From: Sulfitobacter maritimus
Lineage (GTDB): Bacteria > Pseudomonadota > Alphaproteobacteria > Rhodobacterales > Rhodobacteraceae
Assembly (NCBI RefSeq): GCF_013346665.1
Contig: NZ_JABVBB010000021.1
Location: 682,001 to 746,000 of the forward strand
Direction: 5' to 3'
DNA: 64,000 bases
Shown piece after piece: positions 33,507 to 43,338 of this stretch (position 1 is its first letter; every line of letters starts with the position of its first letter). Made by a program: the position numbers and the translations under genes. The notes under the pieces are model-generated. The model had not been told where the DNA came from. It was given only the letters and a program-made list of their open reading frames with translations, and searched no databases.

Positions 33507-35336
33507 CTACAGGTCAGTTTTATCAGTAGATTGCGCGTGCGACGTTGCGCGCACGACCCGATCTGCGTGGGTGCCACGCAGGGCCGCTGGCCCGCCTTTT
33601 TCGTAAAGTTCAAGGTTAATCGCAGAGTTAATAAGCGCCAGATGGGTAAAGGCTTGGGGGAAGTTTCCTAGAAACGCTTGATCATGGGGATCGATCTCTT
33701 CGGCATAGAGCCCTACGTCATTGGCATGGGCCAAGAGCCGCTCGAATAGCGCCCGCGCTTCGGTGGCGCGGCCCATGCAAAGCATTGCATCCACCAGCCA
33801 GAATGAGCAGATTAGAAACGCCCCTTCCCCGCCTTCCAACCCATCGTCGGTGTTTTCAAGACTATAGCGCAAGACGTAATCCCCATCGCGCAAAGCCCGC
33901 TCCACACCGCGCACGGTTTCATCCAATACCGTGTCAGACAGAGGCAGGTTAATCATCGGCAAAAGCAACAGCGCCGCGTCCATTCCGCCATCTGTCAGCG
34001 TCTGTTCCAAGCCATCATCTTCGCCATCGTCTGCCAGATCCTGCAGAGTCTTCAGAATGTCGTCACGCGCAGCGCACCAGTCCTCTCTTTCTCCCAAAAG
34101 CTGGATCGCGCGGTCCAGTGCCACCCAGGCCATTGCTTTGCCATGCACGTAATGACGCGGCGCGCCGCGCATTTCCCAGATGCCCTGATCCGGCTCGGAC
34201 CACAGAAGAACTGCTTGGTCAGCAACCTCTTCCAGCATGGTTTGTAAGGCGTCATCAATCGGGCCGCCCAAGGCGCGGTAGGCCAGTGCCCAATCGGCAA
34301 CCTCTCCGAAAATATCAAGCTGCAACTGATCCGACGCGGCATTGCCCACCCGCACGGGTTTCGAGCCGCGGTAGCCGTCCAGATGATGCAACGCGCGTTC
34401 CTCTATGTCGCTTTCAGAGGCAATCCCATAAAGAATACGCAGGTCTTGGACGCAGGTGCTGCCAAGGTATTCGCAATAGCGCCCTGCCTCGTCTTCATAC
34501 CCCAAGCCTCCTAGCGCTTGGAGAACAAAGGATGAATCCCGCAGCCAACTGTATCGGTAATCCCAGTTTCGTTCGCCGCCGATGTTCTCCGGCAGCGAGG
34601 TTGTCGGCGCGGCAACAATTGCGCCGGTCGGCGCATAGGTCAGCGCCTTAAGCGCCAAGGCACTCCGGCCCACCGCATCGCGATAGGGCCCCCGGTAGCG
34701 TGACGCATTCGACCATTTCCGCCAGAAGTCGATGGTCTTCTCAAGCAGGGCTTCAGCCTGCTCTGCCGGAGCACGCGCGGCGTCCTGATGCGGAGCCAAA
34801 ACAAAAACGCGGCGTTCATTAGCTTTGAGCGTGAGGGTGGTATCGATCTGCTTCACCGGCGCGCCCTCTTGTTGGTAGAGCCGCATGTCGGGCGCGCTGT
34901 CGTGGCGCGGATCAAATGCCCCCTCGCCCGGGTGGTAGGTTAGCGCGATCTCGCAATCGCTGTCACTGGCTTCGACCACACGTACCAGCCAACCGGGGGC
35001 GACCAGATCAACGCTTGGCTGCTCTGCCTTCTCAGAACTCTCCACGGGTAGAAAGTCCGTAATGGTCAAAACGCCCTTAGGATGCTCGAACATCGTTGAC
35101 AGAACGTTGGTTTGCGACAGATAGGCGCGTTTGCTTTCGAACTCACCTACAGGCGCGATGCGCAAACTTGCCCCCTTCTTCGCATCCAGCAAGGCCCAGC
35201 AAGTGGGCTGTGCATCAAAACGGCCAGCGCAGAACCAGTCCACCGCCCCGTCCACACCGACAAGCGCCGCGCCGTGGCAATCACCCAGCAAAGCATAGTC
35301 GCGCAGGGACAGATAGCCATCTGTGCGCCCGGCCAT
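33507..35336 (-). CDS. Glycoside hydrolase family 15 protein (glucoamylase/trehalase-like)
   Basis: 609-residue cytoplasmic protein (no signal peptide at MAGRTDGYLSLRDYALLGDCHGAALV). Typical GH15 elements: SWLRDSSFVLQALGGLGY, QGIWEMRGAPRHYVHGKAMAWVALDRAI (general acid Glu near residue 386) and EEIDPHDQAFLGNFPQAFTHLALINSA (second acid near 544). Members cleave alpha-glucosidic bonds, including trehalose; the substrate here is unknown. Its ATG overlaps the upstream SDR stop by one base (TAATG), so the two are co-translated and probably stress-induced together. Confidence 0.92.
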   Translation of the reverse strand: MAGRTDGYLSLRDYALLGDCHGAALVGVDGAVDWFCAGRFDAQPTCWALLDAKKGASLRIAPVGEFESKRAYLSQTNVLSTMFEHPKGVLTITDFLPVESSEKAEQPSVDLVAPGWLVRVVEASDSDCEIALTYHPGEGAFDPRHDSAPDMRLYQQEGAPVKQIDTTLTLKANERRVFVLAPHQDAARAPAEQAEALLEKTIDFWRKWSNASRYRGPYRDAVGRSALALKALTYAPTGAIVAAPTTSLPENIGGERNWDYRYSWLRDSSFVLQALGGLGYEDEAGRYCEYLGSTCVQDLRILYGIASESDIEERALHHLDGYRGSKPVRVGNAASDQLQLDIFGEVADWALAYRALGGPIDDALQTMLEEVADQAVLLWSEPDQGIWEMRGAPRHYVHGKAMAWVALDRAIQLLGEREDWCAARDDILKTLQDLADDGEDDGLEQTLTDGGMDAALLLLPMINLPLSDTVLDETVRGVERALRDGDYVLRYSLENTDDGLEGGEGAFLICSFWLVDAMLCMGRATEARALFERLLAHANDVGLYAEEIDPHDQAFLGNFPQAFTHLALINSAINLELYEKGGPAALRGTHADRVVRATSHAQSTDKTDL

Positions 35337-36139
35337 TATCCTCCCTCGCGGAAGGACGGGTAGAGCGCCATGCCACCGTCCACGAAAAGGGTTGTGCCAA
35401 CGACGTAATCGGATGCGTCTGAGGCCAGCCAGACAGCGGCACGGGCGATGTCGTCTGGCTCTCCGATGCGGCCATAGGGGATCAGTTCCAGCATCTTCTT
35501 GCGTCCTTCTTCGTCTTCCCATTCCGCGCGGTTGATATCGGTCTTGATCGCGCCGGGGGCGATCGCATTCACACGTATCTTTTCACCTGCGACTTCTTGA
35601 GCCAAGGACTCCATCAGGGCTTTCACGCCGCCCTTGGCGCTGGCGTAGTTAACATGGCCCGCCCATGGGATCGCCTGATGTACGGAACTCATCAGTATGA
35701 TCTTGCCCAGCGCGGGGCTGCGTTTTGCGTCATGGCCCTGAGCGCGGAACCGACGCACCGCCTCTTGCGCACAGAGAAACTGACCCGTCAGATTCAGGTC
35801 TATAACCTGCTGCCAATCACCAAGGCTTAGGTCCGTGAAGGCTGCGTCCTTCTGGATACCTGCGTTGGACACCAGAATATCGACACCGCCAAACTTGGTC
35901 TCCGCCGTGGCGAACAACTGCGCGCAGTCTTCGGCTTTTGAGACATCCGCCTTGACCGCTTCCCCTTGGCCGCCTGCGCTGCGAATGTCCTCGACAACCT
36001 TAGCAGCGCCTTCCTCATCTGAGTGGTAATTCACAACGACACTGGCACCTGCTGCGCCAAACGCCTGCGCAATAGCGGCGCCGATGCCAGAGCTTGCCCC
36101 CGTTACAATGGCGCGTGCGCCTTCAAGGTCTCGCGGCAT
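35336..36139 (-). CDS. Short-chain dehydrogenase (glucose 1-dehydrogenase-like)
   Basis: 267-residue NAD(P)-dependent oxidoreductase with classical SDR motifs: TGASSGIG near residue 13, NAG in LVSNAGIQ, catalytic Ser in MSSVHQA and YASAK, and PGAIKTDIN. Similar proteins are annotated as glucose 1-dehydrogenases. A strong GGAGGATAGT ribosome binding site precedes the ATG at 36139; the longer frame to 36238 is not supported. Coupled to the GH15 gene; EcfG-like promoter at 36166-36191. Confidence 0.92.
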   Translation of the reverse strand: MPRDLEGARAIVTGASSGIGAAIAQAFGAAGASVVVNYHSDEEGAAKVVEDIRSAGGQGEAVKADVSKAEDCAQLFATAETKFGGVDILVSNAGIQKDAAFTDLSLGDWQQVIDLNLTGQFLCAQEAVRRFRAQGHDAKRSPALGKIILMSSVHQAIPWAGHVNYASAKGGVKALMESLAQEVAGEKIRVNAIAPGAIKTDINRAEWEDEEGRKKMLELIPYGRIGEPDDIARAAVWLASDASDYVVGTTLFVDGGMALYPSFREGG

Positions 36140-36165
36140 ACTATCCTCCGTGTATATGACACCCC

Positions 36166-36191
36166 AACCCCCGATCTCAGCGAGGGGTTCC
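36166..36191 (-). promoter_or_regulatory. EcfG-type promoter for the SDR-GH15 pair
   Basis: Minus strand GGAAC (36187-36191), 17-bp spacer, GGTT (36166-36169); one mismatch to GGAAC-N17-CGTT. Predicted start about 19 bases before the ATG at 36139. Weaker than the sodB site. Confidence 0.42.
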
Positions 36192-36303
36192 GGCGGGGGG
36201 CTATCACCTCTGCTTGAACTTCCCGCCCAGTTTGCCATGAATGGCTGAGCACCGCGCTACAGGGTGGCTTTCACCTCTGACCCCAGCTTTTCAGGACATC
36301 TGC

Positions 36304-37434
36304 ATGAGTTTTCGTTTCATCCACGCCTCTGACCTGCACATTGGCCGGAAATTCGCCAATATTCCCCAGCCGCCGGACGGCAATATTCGGGGCCGGTTGA
36401 TGGAGGCCCGTCACGCGGCGATTGTGAAACTCGGTCAGGCCGCGCAAGCGCAGGGTGCAAGCCACGTCCTGCTGGCGGGAGATACGTTTGACACCGCCAC
36501 CCCGTCGCCCAGTGTGGTCCGCCAAGCGCTGATGGCGATGGGCGAGACGCCACAGGTCACTTGGTGGCTCCTGCCCGGCAACCACGACAACCTGCGCGAT
36601 GCCGAACCGTTGTGGGAGGTGATCCGCCGCGACGCGCCCGACAATGTCCGCCCATTGACCGAAGCCGCGCCTGTTGAGCTGGACGGTGGGGCCACCCTTT
36701 TGCCCTGCCCCGTGGCCTTTCGCGCCGGGGCCAGCGATCCGACAGCGCCGCTGGATCAGATGGAAAGCCCAGAGGGCAACTTGCGGATTGGCCTTGCCCA
36801 TGGCACTGTCACCGATTTCACTGAAAGCGGCGATGCCATTGCGCCTGATCGGGACCGCAGCGCGCGGTTGGACTATCTCGCCCTTGGCGATTGGCACGGG
36901 CGCATGGCGGTGTCGGACCGGGTGCATTACTGCGGCAGCCCCGAACAGGACCGTTTTAAACATGGCCGACGCGGGGTCTGCCTGCTGGTGACGCTTGGCA
37001 CAACGGGCGCCGCGCCTGCGGTCGAAGAGATCGAGACCGGCAGCTTCCTATGGTCAGAGACAGAGTTGACACTTCACCCCAGACAAGATGCGGCAGCCGC
37101 GCTCGCAGCGGTGTTGCCGCAACAGGGACGGCGCGACCACCTGCTGCGGGTTTCGGTAAACGGCTGGGTCAGCCTGCCGGACCGGGCCGACCTTACCCAG
37201 GCCGCAGCACTTTATGCGCCGGACTTTGCGCATTTCGATCTGGTGACAGAGGCGCTTGGCACACAATACGACAGTGCCGATCTGGATGAAATCGACCGGG
37301 GCGGCGCGTTGCGGTTGGCGGCAGAAACCTTAATGACTGAAGCCAAATCCGAAACGCTCTCGCAAACCGAACGCGATGTGGCCGCAGATGCTTTGGCCCG
37401 GTTGCACGCCTATGTGCGGGGGGCCAACGCATGA
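36304..37434 (+). CDS. SbcD/YhaO-like metallophosphoesterase (DNA repair exonuclease)
   Basis: 376-residue calcineurin-type phosphoesterase related to the nuclease subunit SbcD/Mre11 and to Bacillus YhaO. Metal ligand motifs are in order: DLHIGR (residues 10-15), AGDTFD near 56, GNHDN near 88, GLAHGTV near 178 and GDWHGR near 205. The start MSFRFIHASDLHIG at 36304 is chosen over a longer frame from 36241. Its stop overlaps the start of the ATPase gene (ATGA), the usual sbcDC-like arrangement. Predicted to cut DNA ends with its ATPase partner. Confidence 0.9.
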   Translation: MSFRFIHASDLHIGRKFANIPQPPDGNIRGRLMEARHAAIVKLGQAAQAQGASHVLLAGDTFDTATPSPSVVRQALMAMGETPQVTWWLLPGNHDNLRDAEPLWEVIRRDAPDNVRPLTEAAPVELDGGATLLPCPVAFRAGASDPTAPLDQMESPEGNLRIGLAHGTVTDFTESGDAIAPDRDRSARLDYLALGDWHGRMAVSDRVHYCGSPEQDRFKHGRRGVCLLVTLGTTGAAPAVEEIETGSFLWSETELTLHPRQDAAAALAAVLPQQGRRDHLLRVSVNGWVSLPDRADLTQAAALYAPDFAHFDLVTEALGTQYDSADLDEIDRGGALRLAAETLMTEAKSETLSQTERDVAADALARLHAYVRGANA

Positions 37435-40034
37435 AGATCCGCAGCATCACCCTTAACAACGTGCGCCGCTTTACCGACCCCGCGCAGGTTGCTGGCATCA
37501 GCGACGGGATCAACGTGCTCTGCGAGCCGAATGAGCATGGCAAATCGACCCTCTTTGACGCCATCCAAGCGCTGTTTTTCAAGCCCTATGGATCACGCGA
37601 CAAGGACGTCACGGCGCTGCGGCCCCATGCAGGCGGGGCGCCCGAAGTCACGGTCGAGGTTGAGACTGAGAATGGCCATTTCGTCCTATCCAAACGCTGG
37701 CTGCAAAAGGCACAGGCAACGGTTCACCAAAGCGGCAGGCTGATTGCACAGGCGGATGAGGCCGAAGCATGGATCGCGCAGCTGCTTGGCGGCGATGCGG
37801 GCGGCCCTTCGGGTCTGATCTGGGTCCGGCAGGGGATGACAGCGCTGACCGGCGGGTCGAACAAAGAAGAGAAACTAGCGCTAGAAGCACGGCGCGATCT
37901 GATGACCTCCGTCGGTGCCGAGGTGGAGGCCATGACCGGCGGGCGGCGTATGGATAAGGCGCTGGCCCGCTGCCGCGAAGAGCTTGGGCTATATGCCACC
38001 AACACCGGTCGGCCCCGCAGCGGCGGGCCTTGGAAAGAGGCGCAAGACAGGGTGGCAGAGCTAACCCAGCGGCGCGAAGCCCTGACAGCAACCGCGCAGG
38101 AATTGCAGCAGGCACTGGCCGAACGGCACCGCAGCCGCCGCGCCCTGCAAGATTTGGAAGCCCCGGATGCGGTTGAGGACCGTCGCGCAAAACTCGAAGC
38201 CGCCCGCGCGGCGCACGCCGCCGCCGTCCGCCACGCAGAGGAGGTCGAAACGCTCGGTCGCGCAGTGGAACTGGGCCGGCTAAATGCCGAAAACGCTACC
38301 GCGCAGCTGGACAGTCTGCACGCGTTGCAAAGCGAACAGAAAGCCGCTGAGACGGAGGTACAGCAGGCCGAGCAATCGGCCCAAACCGCCCGCGAGCGGC
38401 TTGCCCAACAGCGCAGCGCTATGGAGAAGGTCGAGGCCGATTTGCAGGCCGCGCGTGAGACACTTAAGCAGGCCCAAGACCAACACCGCCGCGCTCTGCG
38501 CGCCCGCGCGGCCCAAGAGGGGGCGGAGCGCCGTCAGGCCTTGGAAGCCCGCATTGTGCAGGCCGAAACCGCGCGCAGCCAGATGGAAGCCGCCGAAGCC
38601 GCAGCGCGACTTGGCCCCGACAGCGCCGCGATGCAACGCATTGAGACCTTGGCCGCCGAAGAGGCCGCCAGCCGCGCGGCCCGCGACGCCACAGCCACGC
38701 AGGTGATCGCTCATTACGCCCCCGGCCATGCCGAAACGATCGCTGGCCCTGACGGTCCCCTGACCGATGACACCCCCCTGCCCCTGCGCCAAACAACCCG
38801 GTTGGAGATCGCTGGCATCGGCGCGTTGGACATCCACCCCGGCGCGGGCGAACAGAACGGCCAAGCGCTTGAGCAGGCCACGGCCAAACTGCGCAAAGCG
38901 CTCGAAACTATTGGCGCGGAAACCTTAGATGCGGCGCGGAATGCCGCCGCTGCCCGCGCTGACGCGCAGCGGCGCTATGGCGAGGCGAAAGCCGTGCTGG
39001 CAAGCCTCGCCCCCGATGGGATCACCCCGCTACGCGCCGCCCTAGCAGAAATCCCCGCGCCGGACAGCGATGCAGATGCCCCGGACCTTGCCACGGCGGA
39101 AACTGCTTTGCACAGCGCGCAGGAGGCCCAAGACAGGCACAACAGCGCCCGCGAGGAGGCCGCAGAGCAACTGGCCGAACGGCGCACCGAAGCTGCCCGC
39201 GCGGAAACCCTTCTGACTTCGGTCCAAGACCGTCTGGCCCGCGCCGAAGCGCAGAGGGCCAAACTGGGCGATTTGTCTGAGGTTGCCTTGCGGGCGCAGG
39301 TCGAAAGCACCGCTGCGGCGCTGCGCGAAGCACGTGATGCCCATGCCGAAAAAGCCGCCGACGCGCCTGATTTGGCAAGCCTCAAGGCCGCGCTGGACAG
39401 GGCCGCATCTGTCGAGAGCCAAGCGCGGGAAGAAATCGCCCATCTCCGCCCCTTGCTGGCCCGTCTGAATGAACGGATCAGCCGCGCGTCCGGCGATGCG
39501 GTCGAAGAGCGTCTCGAAGAAACCACGCAGGAGTTGCACGCAGCGGAGGCCAATTTGGCCCGGATCGCCCATGAGGTCGCGGTCTTGCTGCGGCTTGAAG
39601 ACTGCTTGCAGACCGCACGGAACGAGGCCAGAGACCGCTATTTCGCGCCGATTGTGGCCGAGTTGAAGCCCCTGCTGCACTTGCTTTGGCCGGATGCGGA
39701 ACTGACTTGGGGCGAGGAATCCCTACTGCCGCACGCGCTGGTGCGCAATGGCCGGGAAGAGCCAATAGATATCCTCTCGGGCGGGACACAAGAACAGGTG
39801 GCGTTGATGGTGCGGCTGGCGTTCGCCAAGATGCTGGCGCGGGCCGGTCGCATTGCACCGGTGATCCTTGATGATGCATTGGTCTTTACCGATGACGACC
39901 GGATCGAGCGAATGTTCGACGCCCTGCACCGCCAAGCCAGCGATATGCAGATCATTGTGCTCACCTGTCGCCAGCGGGCGTTTCGCGCCCTTGGGGGGCA
40001 AGCGCTGCGGTTGCAATCAGACGTCAGTACCTGA
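37431..40034 (+). CDS. SbcC/YhaN-like coiled-coil AAA ATPase
   Basis: 867-residue SMC/Rad50-like ATPase partner of the preceding nuclease. N-terminal Walker A in CEPNEHGKSTLFDAIQALFF (residues 31-50; Glu replaces the usual Gly after Cys), long Ala/Glu/Arg-rich coiled coils from about 190 to 420 and 480 to 740, and a C-terminal signature ILSGGTQEQVALMVRLAFAK near 781 and Walker B VILDDALVFTDDDR near 810. The central segment (GHAETIAGPDGPLTDD...) has no Cys-x-x-Cys zinc hook, unlike SbcC/Rad50, so it fits the YhaN group. Confidence 0.88.
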   Translation: MKIRSITLNNVRRFTDPAQVAGISDGINVLCEPNEHGKSTLFDAIQALFFKPYGSRDKDVTALRPHAGGAPEVTVEVETENGHFVLSKRWLQKAQATVHQSGRLIAQADEAEAWIAQLLGGDAGGPSGLIWVRQGMTALTGGSNKEEKLALEARRDLMTSVGAEVEAMTGGRRMDKALARCREELGLYATNTGRPRSGGPWKEAQDRVAELTQRREALTATAQELQQALAERHRSRRALQDLEAPDAVEDRRAKLEAARAAHAAAVRHAEEVETLGRAVELGRLNAENATAQLDSLHALQSEQKAAETEVQQAEQSAQTARERLAQQRSAMEKVEADLQAARETLKQAQDQHRRALRARAAQEGAERRQALEARIVQAETARSQMEAAEAAARLGPDSAAMQRIETLAAEEAASRAARDATATQVIAHYAPGHAETIAGPDGPLTDDTPLPLRQTTRLEIAGIGALDIHPGAGEQNGQALEQATAKLRKALETIGAETLDAARNAAAARADAQRRYGEAKAVLASLAPDGITPLRAALAEIPAPDSDADAPDLATAETALHSAQEAQDRHNSAREEAAEQLAERRTEAARAETLLTSVQDRLARAEAQRAKLGDLSEVALRAQVESTAAALREARDAHAEKAADAPDLASLKAALDRAASVESQAREEIAHLRPLLARLNERISRASGDAVEERLEETTQELHAAEANLARIAHEVAVLLRLEDCLQTARNEARDRYFAPIVAELKPLLHLLWPDAELTWGEESLLPHALVRNGREEPIDILSGGTQEQVALMVRLAFAKMLARAGRIAPVILDDALVFTDDDRIERMFDALHRQASDMQIIVLTCRQRAFRALGGQALRLQSDVST

Positions 40035-40160
40035 CGGCACACCAAAGCATTTTCCGGCCTGCGCAGAATTACTTGCGCGCAAATGAACCATTGCGCCCGT
40101 TACGCGTTACCCTCGCAAGGTACGCGCCAGCAATAGAGCGCGGCGCAAGGGGGACGGACA

Positions 40161-41270
40161 TTGAGTGACATCACCGCGATCAGACGGCTATTGGAAGTGT
40201 TGGTTCTTATCGCGCTTTTCGTCACCGCCTATTTTGCCAAAGACCTGCTGCTGCCGATCCTACTTGGTTTCCTCCTGGCGCTGACCCTGAGCCCCCTGAA
40301 CCGCGCGTTGGAAAAACTGGGCATTGCCCCGCCCATAGGCGCGGTGCTGTTGATCGGCGCCGCGGGGCTGGTGATTTTCATTCTTGTGGGTCTTTCGGCG
40401 GGCACGATGGCCTCTTGGGCCGATGAAATCCCACGTATGGGAGATGAGATCCGGCGCAAGCTGCAAGGCTGGGCGCAAACGGTTGAGGACGTGCGTTCGG
40501 CCACCGAAGAGGTGGAAAAGATCACCGACGAAAACGGTGGCGGCAAAGCCGAGGAAGTGGTGGTCAAACAGCCTGGCCTGCTCGACAATGCGATGAACAC
40601 CGGGGCTAGGATCGGCGGCACCATCGCGGTGGCACTGGTGCTCGCCCTGTTCCTGCTGGCCTCGGGCGATCTGTTTTACCTCAAGCTCGTTCAGTCCTTT
40701 CAGACCTTCACTGGCAAGAAACGCGCGTTAAAGGCCGTCTATGACGTAGAGCGCCGCGTGTCGCGCTATCTGCTGACCATCACGATGATCAACGCGGGGC
40801 TTGGTGTTGCCGTCGGGCTCTACCTTTTCGCGCTTGGGCTGCCTGTGCCTTACGTCTGGGGGCTCGCGGCCTTCCTATTGAACTTCCTGCCCTATATCGG
40901 CGGTGTGATCGGCGCGGTGCTGGTGGGTGCCTATGCCATCGCGACCTTTGATAGCTTGGGCTATGCGATCCTTGCCCCGCTTGGCTATCAAATCCTGACC
41001 GGGTTGGAGGGGCAGTTCATCACGCCCTATCTCGTCGGTCGGCGCTTGGAGTTGAACACCGTGGCGGTGTTTCTCACGGTGGTCTTTTGGGGCTGGCTTT
41101 GGGGCATTGCCGGTGCGCTGGTCGCGGTGCCCTTCCTCGTGGTGTTTAAGGTGATTTGCGAGAATGTTACCGCGCTCAATATGATCGGCAACTTCCTTGA
41201 TAAATCCGAACCGGAGGAGAACCTCCCCGCGACGGAGGAGACCGACGCGGGAAAGCCAAGTATTGGGTGA
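40161..41270 (+). CDS. AI-2E family permease (PerM-like)
   Basis: Inner-membrane protein of 369 residues with about eight hydrophobic segments, of the family once linked to autoinducer-2 export and including sodium/proton antiporter-like members. Motifs include FAKDLLLPILLGFLLALTLSPLNRALEKLG and the C-terminal VWGLAAFLLNFLPYIGGVIGAVLVGA and YLVGRRLELNTVAVFLTVVFWGWLWG. Start is TTG at 40161, preceded by AGGGGGA; there is no nearby in-frame ATG. Function is not established. It ends immediately beside the dctM stop on the other strand. Confidence 0.88.
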   Translation: MSDITAIRRLLEVLVLIALFVTAYFAKDLLLPILLGFLLALTLSPLNRALEKLGIAPPIGAVLLIGAAGLVIFILVGLSAGTMASWADEIPRMGDEIRRKLQGWAQTVEDVRSATEEVEKITDENGGGKAEEVVVKQPGLLDNAMNTGARIGGTIAVALVLALFLLASGDLFYLKLVQSFQTFTGKKRALKAVYDVERRVSRYLLTITMINAGLGVAVGLYLFALGLPVPYVWGLAAFLLNFLPYIGGVIGAVLVGAYAIATFDSLGYAILAPLGYQILTGLEGQFITPYLVGRRLELNTVAVFLTVVFWGWLWGIAGALVAVPFLVVFKVICENVTALNMIGNFLDKSEPEENLPATEETDAGKPSIG

Positions 41271-42671
41271 TCAGCCGGCCAAAGACGGCAGCCAAAGCAC
41301 GATCTGCGGGAAGGCCACCAGCAAGCCGATGGTCACCGCATCCGCTACGAAAAACGGCATTACGCCACGGAACACATCCTGCACACTCAGGTCAGGCCGC
41401 ACGCCCGCGACAACAAAACAGTTCAGGCCGATGGGCGGGGTGATCAGACAGAACTCCGCCATTTTCACCACCAAGATACCGAACCAGATCGCGCACATCG
41501 GGCCGGACATGCCAAAGGCACTGTCAGCGGCCGAGACCATTTCGCCCCCGTTCAGCGCCATGACCGCCGGGTAGACCACCGGCAGGGTCAAGAGCAGCAT
41601 CCCGATGGCGTCCATGAACATGCCCAGCACGGCGTAGGCCAAGAGGATGCAGATCAGGATCAGCATGGGCGAGGTTTCGAGCGAGGAAATCCAGTCTGCA
41701 AAGGCCCCCGGCAGGTCGGCAAAGCCCAGAAAGCGCACATAGATCAACACGCCCCAGATGATGGTGAAGATCATCACGGTGAGCTTGGCGGTCTCCAACA
41801 GCGCGTCCTTCAACTCCGTGAGGCGCATGCCGCGAAAGACCGCCATGCAGAAGACGATGAAGGCGCCCACCGCGCCGCCCTCTGTCGGGGTGCCCCAGGC
41901 GTCGCCAAAGGGGTTGTAGACAAAGAAGATGATGATCACGACCACCGCCACGATCGGCAAGGCGGCGGGCAGCGAGGCAAAGCGTTCGCGCCATGTGAAG
42001 CCGCCCACGGGCGGGCCGACGCTTTTCCAGATCATCGCGATACCGACGATTAGCACCGCGTAGACAACCGCCGAGAACGCGCCGGGGATAAAGCCTGCCA
42101 GCAGCAGTTTGCCCACGTCTTGCTCCACAATAATCGCATAGATCACAAGGATTGCCGAAGGCGGGATCAGCGAGGCCAGCGTGCCACCCGCTGCGACGAC
42201 CCCCGCGGCGAACTGCTTGTTATAGCCGATCTTGAGCATTTCAGGGATCGCGATGCGCGCAAAGACCGCCGCTGTGGCCACCGATGCGCCCGAGACAGCA
42301 GCGAAGCCTGCCGTGGCAAAGACGGTCGACACGGCCAAGCCGCCGGGCACCCAAGCGATCCAACGTTTGGCCGCCTCAAAAAGCGCCTTGGTCAGGCCCG
42401 CATAGTAGGCAAGAAAACCAATGAGAATGAAGGTCGGGATCAGCGACAGCGTCTGGCTCGAAACCTTCGAGTGCGGCACCTGCCCGGCGGTCTTGATCGC
42501 CACGGTCAGCGCCCAGCCCAGCTGGTCCCACTCCATGCCCTTCTTGGCCCAGAAAATCCAAATGAGGCCCACCAGCCCTGCCATGGCGGCGGCAAAGGCC
42601 ACCCGCATGCCGAGCACCACCATCACCATCATGCCGCCCGAGACCCAAAGGCCGATTTCAATAGGATCCAT
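41271..42671 (-). CDS. dctM: TRAP transporter large permease subunit DctM
   Basis: Major membrane subunit (466 residues) of a TRAP transporter, which uses a sodium gradient and a binding protein to import organic acids. About twelve hydrophobic helices with FATAGFAAVSGASVATAAVFARIAIPEM and GGTLASLIPPSAILVIYAIIVEQDVGKLLLAGFIPG, the conserved DctM blocks. ATG overlaps the dctQ stop by one base. Stop codons of dctM and the permease on the plus strand are adjacent (TGATCA at 41268-41273). Confidence 0.95.
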   Translation of the reverse strand: MDPIEIGLWVSGGMMVMVVLGMRVAFAAAMAGLVGLIWIFWAKKGMEWDQLGWALTVAIKTAGQVPHSKVSSQTLSLIPTFILIGFLAYYAGLTKALFEAAKRWIAWVPGGLAVSTVFATAGFAAVSGASVATAAVFARIAIPEMLKIGYNKQFAAGVVAAGGTLASLIPPSAILVIYAIIVEQDVGKLLLAGFIPGAFSAVVYAVLIVGIAMIWKSVGPPVGGFTWRERFASLPAALPIVAVVVIIIFFVYNPFGDAWGTPTEGGAVGAFIVFCMAVFRGMRLTELKDALLETAKLTVMIFTIIWGVLIYVRFLGFADLPGAFADWISSLETSPMLILICILLAYAVLGMFMDAIGMLLLTLPVVYPAVMALNGGEMVSAADSAFGMSGPMCAIWFGILVVKMAEFCLITPPIGLNCFVVAGVRPDLSVQDVFRGVMPFFVADAVTIGLLVAFPQIVLWLPSLAG

Positions 42672-43300
42672 CAGTCACGTCCATCCAGATGTTCGGCCTC
42701 GGCCATTGCTTGTTCCGCCGCGGATTGTACCAGCGGCACGGCGACAGGGCGCTCCAGCCCCAGCACCAACGCCCGTCCGTAGCCCCAGATTTGCAGCGCC
42801 AACCGCAGGCAGATCACCGCAAAGGCCAGTGGCACCACCAGCTTGCTCGGCCAGATCGGCAGGCCGATGTCGATCGAACTGTCGCGGCTCCACAGTGGTT
42901 TGGTCATGTCAAAGCTGCGGTCGAAATGCGCCCATGCACCCCAAGTGAGCGCCAGCATCAGCAAAAGGATCAGCACCACCGAAAGCAATTCCGCCGCCCA
43001 AAGCGCGCGGCCTTTAAGCTGCCCGATGACGATGTCCATCCGCACATGGCCGCCCATCCGCTGGGTGTAGGCAATGCCCATGATTGCGATGAAAGGCATC
43101 GCGGCTTCGATCCAATCAACATAGCCCGCGAGCGGCGTCGAGAAGAACTTGCGCCCCCCCACGGACCAAACGGCAAGCACCATCAACATGAAAACTGCAA
43201 TGCCCGAGATCAGGGCAAAGAAGGTTTCCAGCTTTAGCAATCCCCGGTCGAGGCGGCTAAGAAGACTGCTGTCCTCCAGCACGGCAGATGAACCAGCCAT
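42671..43300 (-). CDS. dctQ: TRAP transporter small permease subunit DctQ
   Basis: 209-residue four-helix membrane subunit linking the binding protein and DctM. Helices are seen around LETFFALISGIAVFMLMVLAVWSVGGR, WIEAAMPFIAIMGIAYTQRMGGHVRMDIVI, ELLSVVLILLLMLALTWGAW and KLVVPLAFAVICLRLALQIWG. Overlaps dctM by one base; dctP lies 88 bp upstream. Confidence 0.93.
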   Translation of the reverse strand: MAGSSAVLEDSSLLSRLDRGLLKLETFFALISGIAVFMLMVLAVWSVGGRKFFSTPLAGYVDWIEAAMPFIAIMGIAYTQRMGGHVRMDIVIGQLKGRALWAAELLSVVLILLLMLALTWGAWAHFDRSFDMTKPLWSRDSSIDIGLPIWPSKLVVPLAFAVICLRLALQIWGYGRALVLGLERPVAVPLVQSAAEQAMAEAEHLDGRD

Positions 43301-43338
43301 CGGCGATCCCTTTCAATGAATATCTGCGCAGAGACCAA

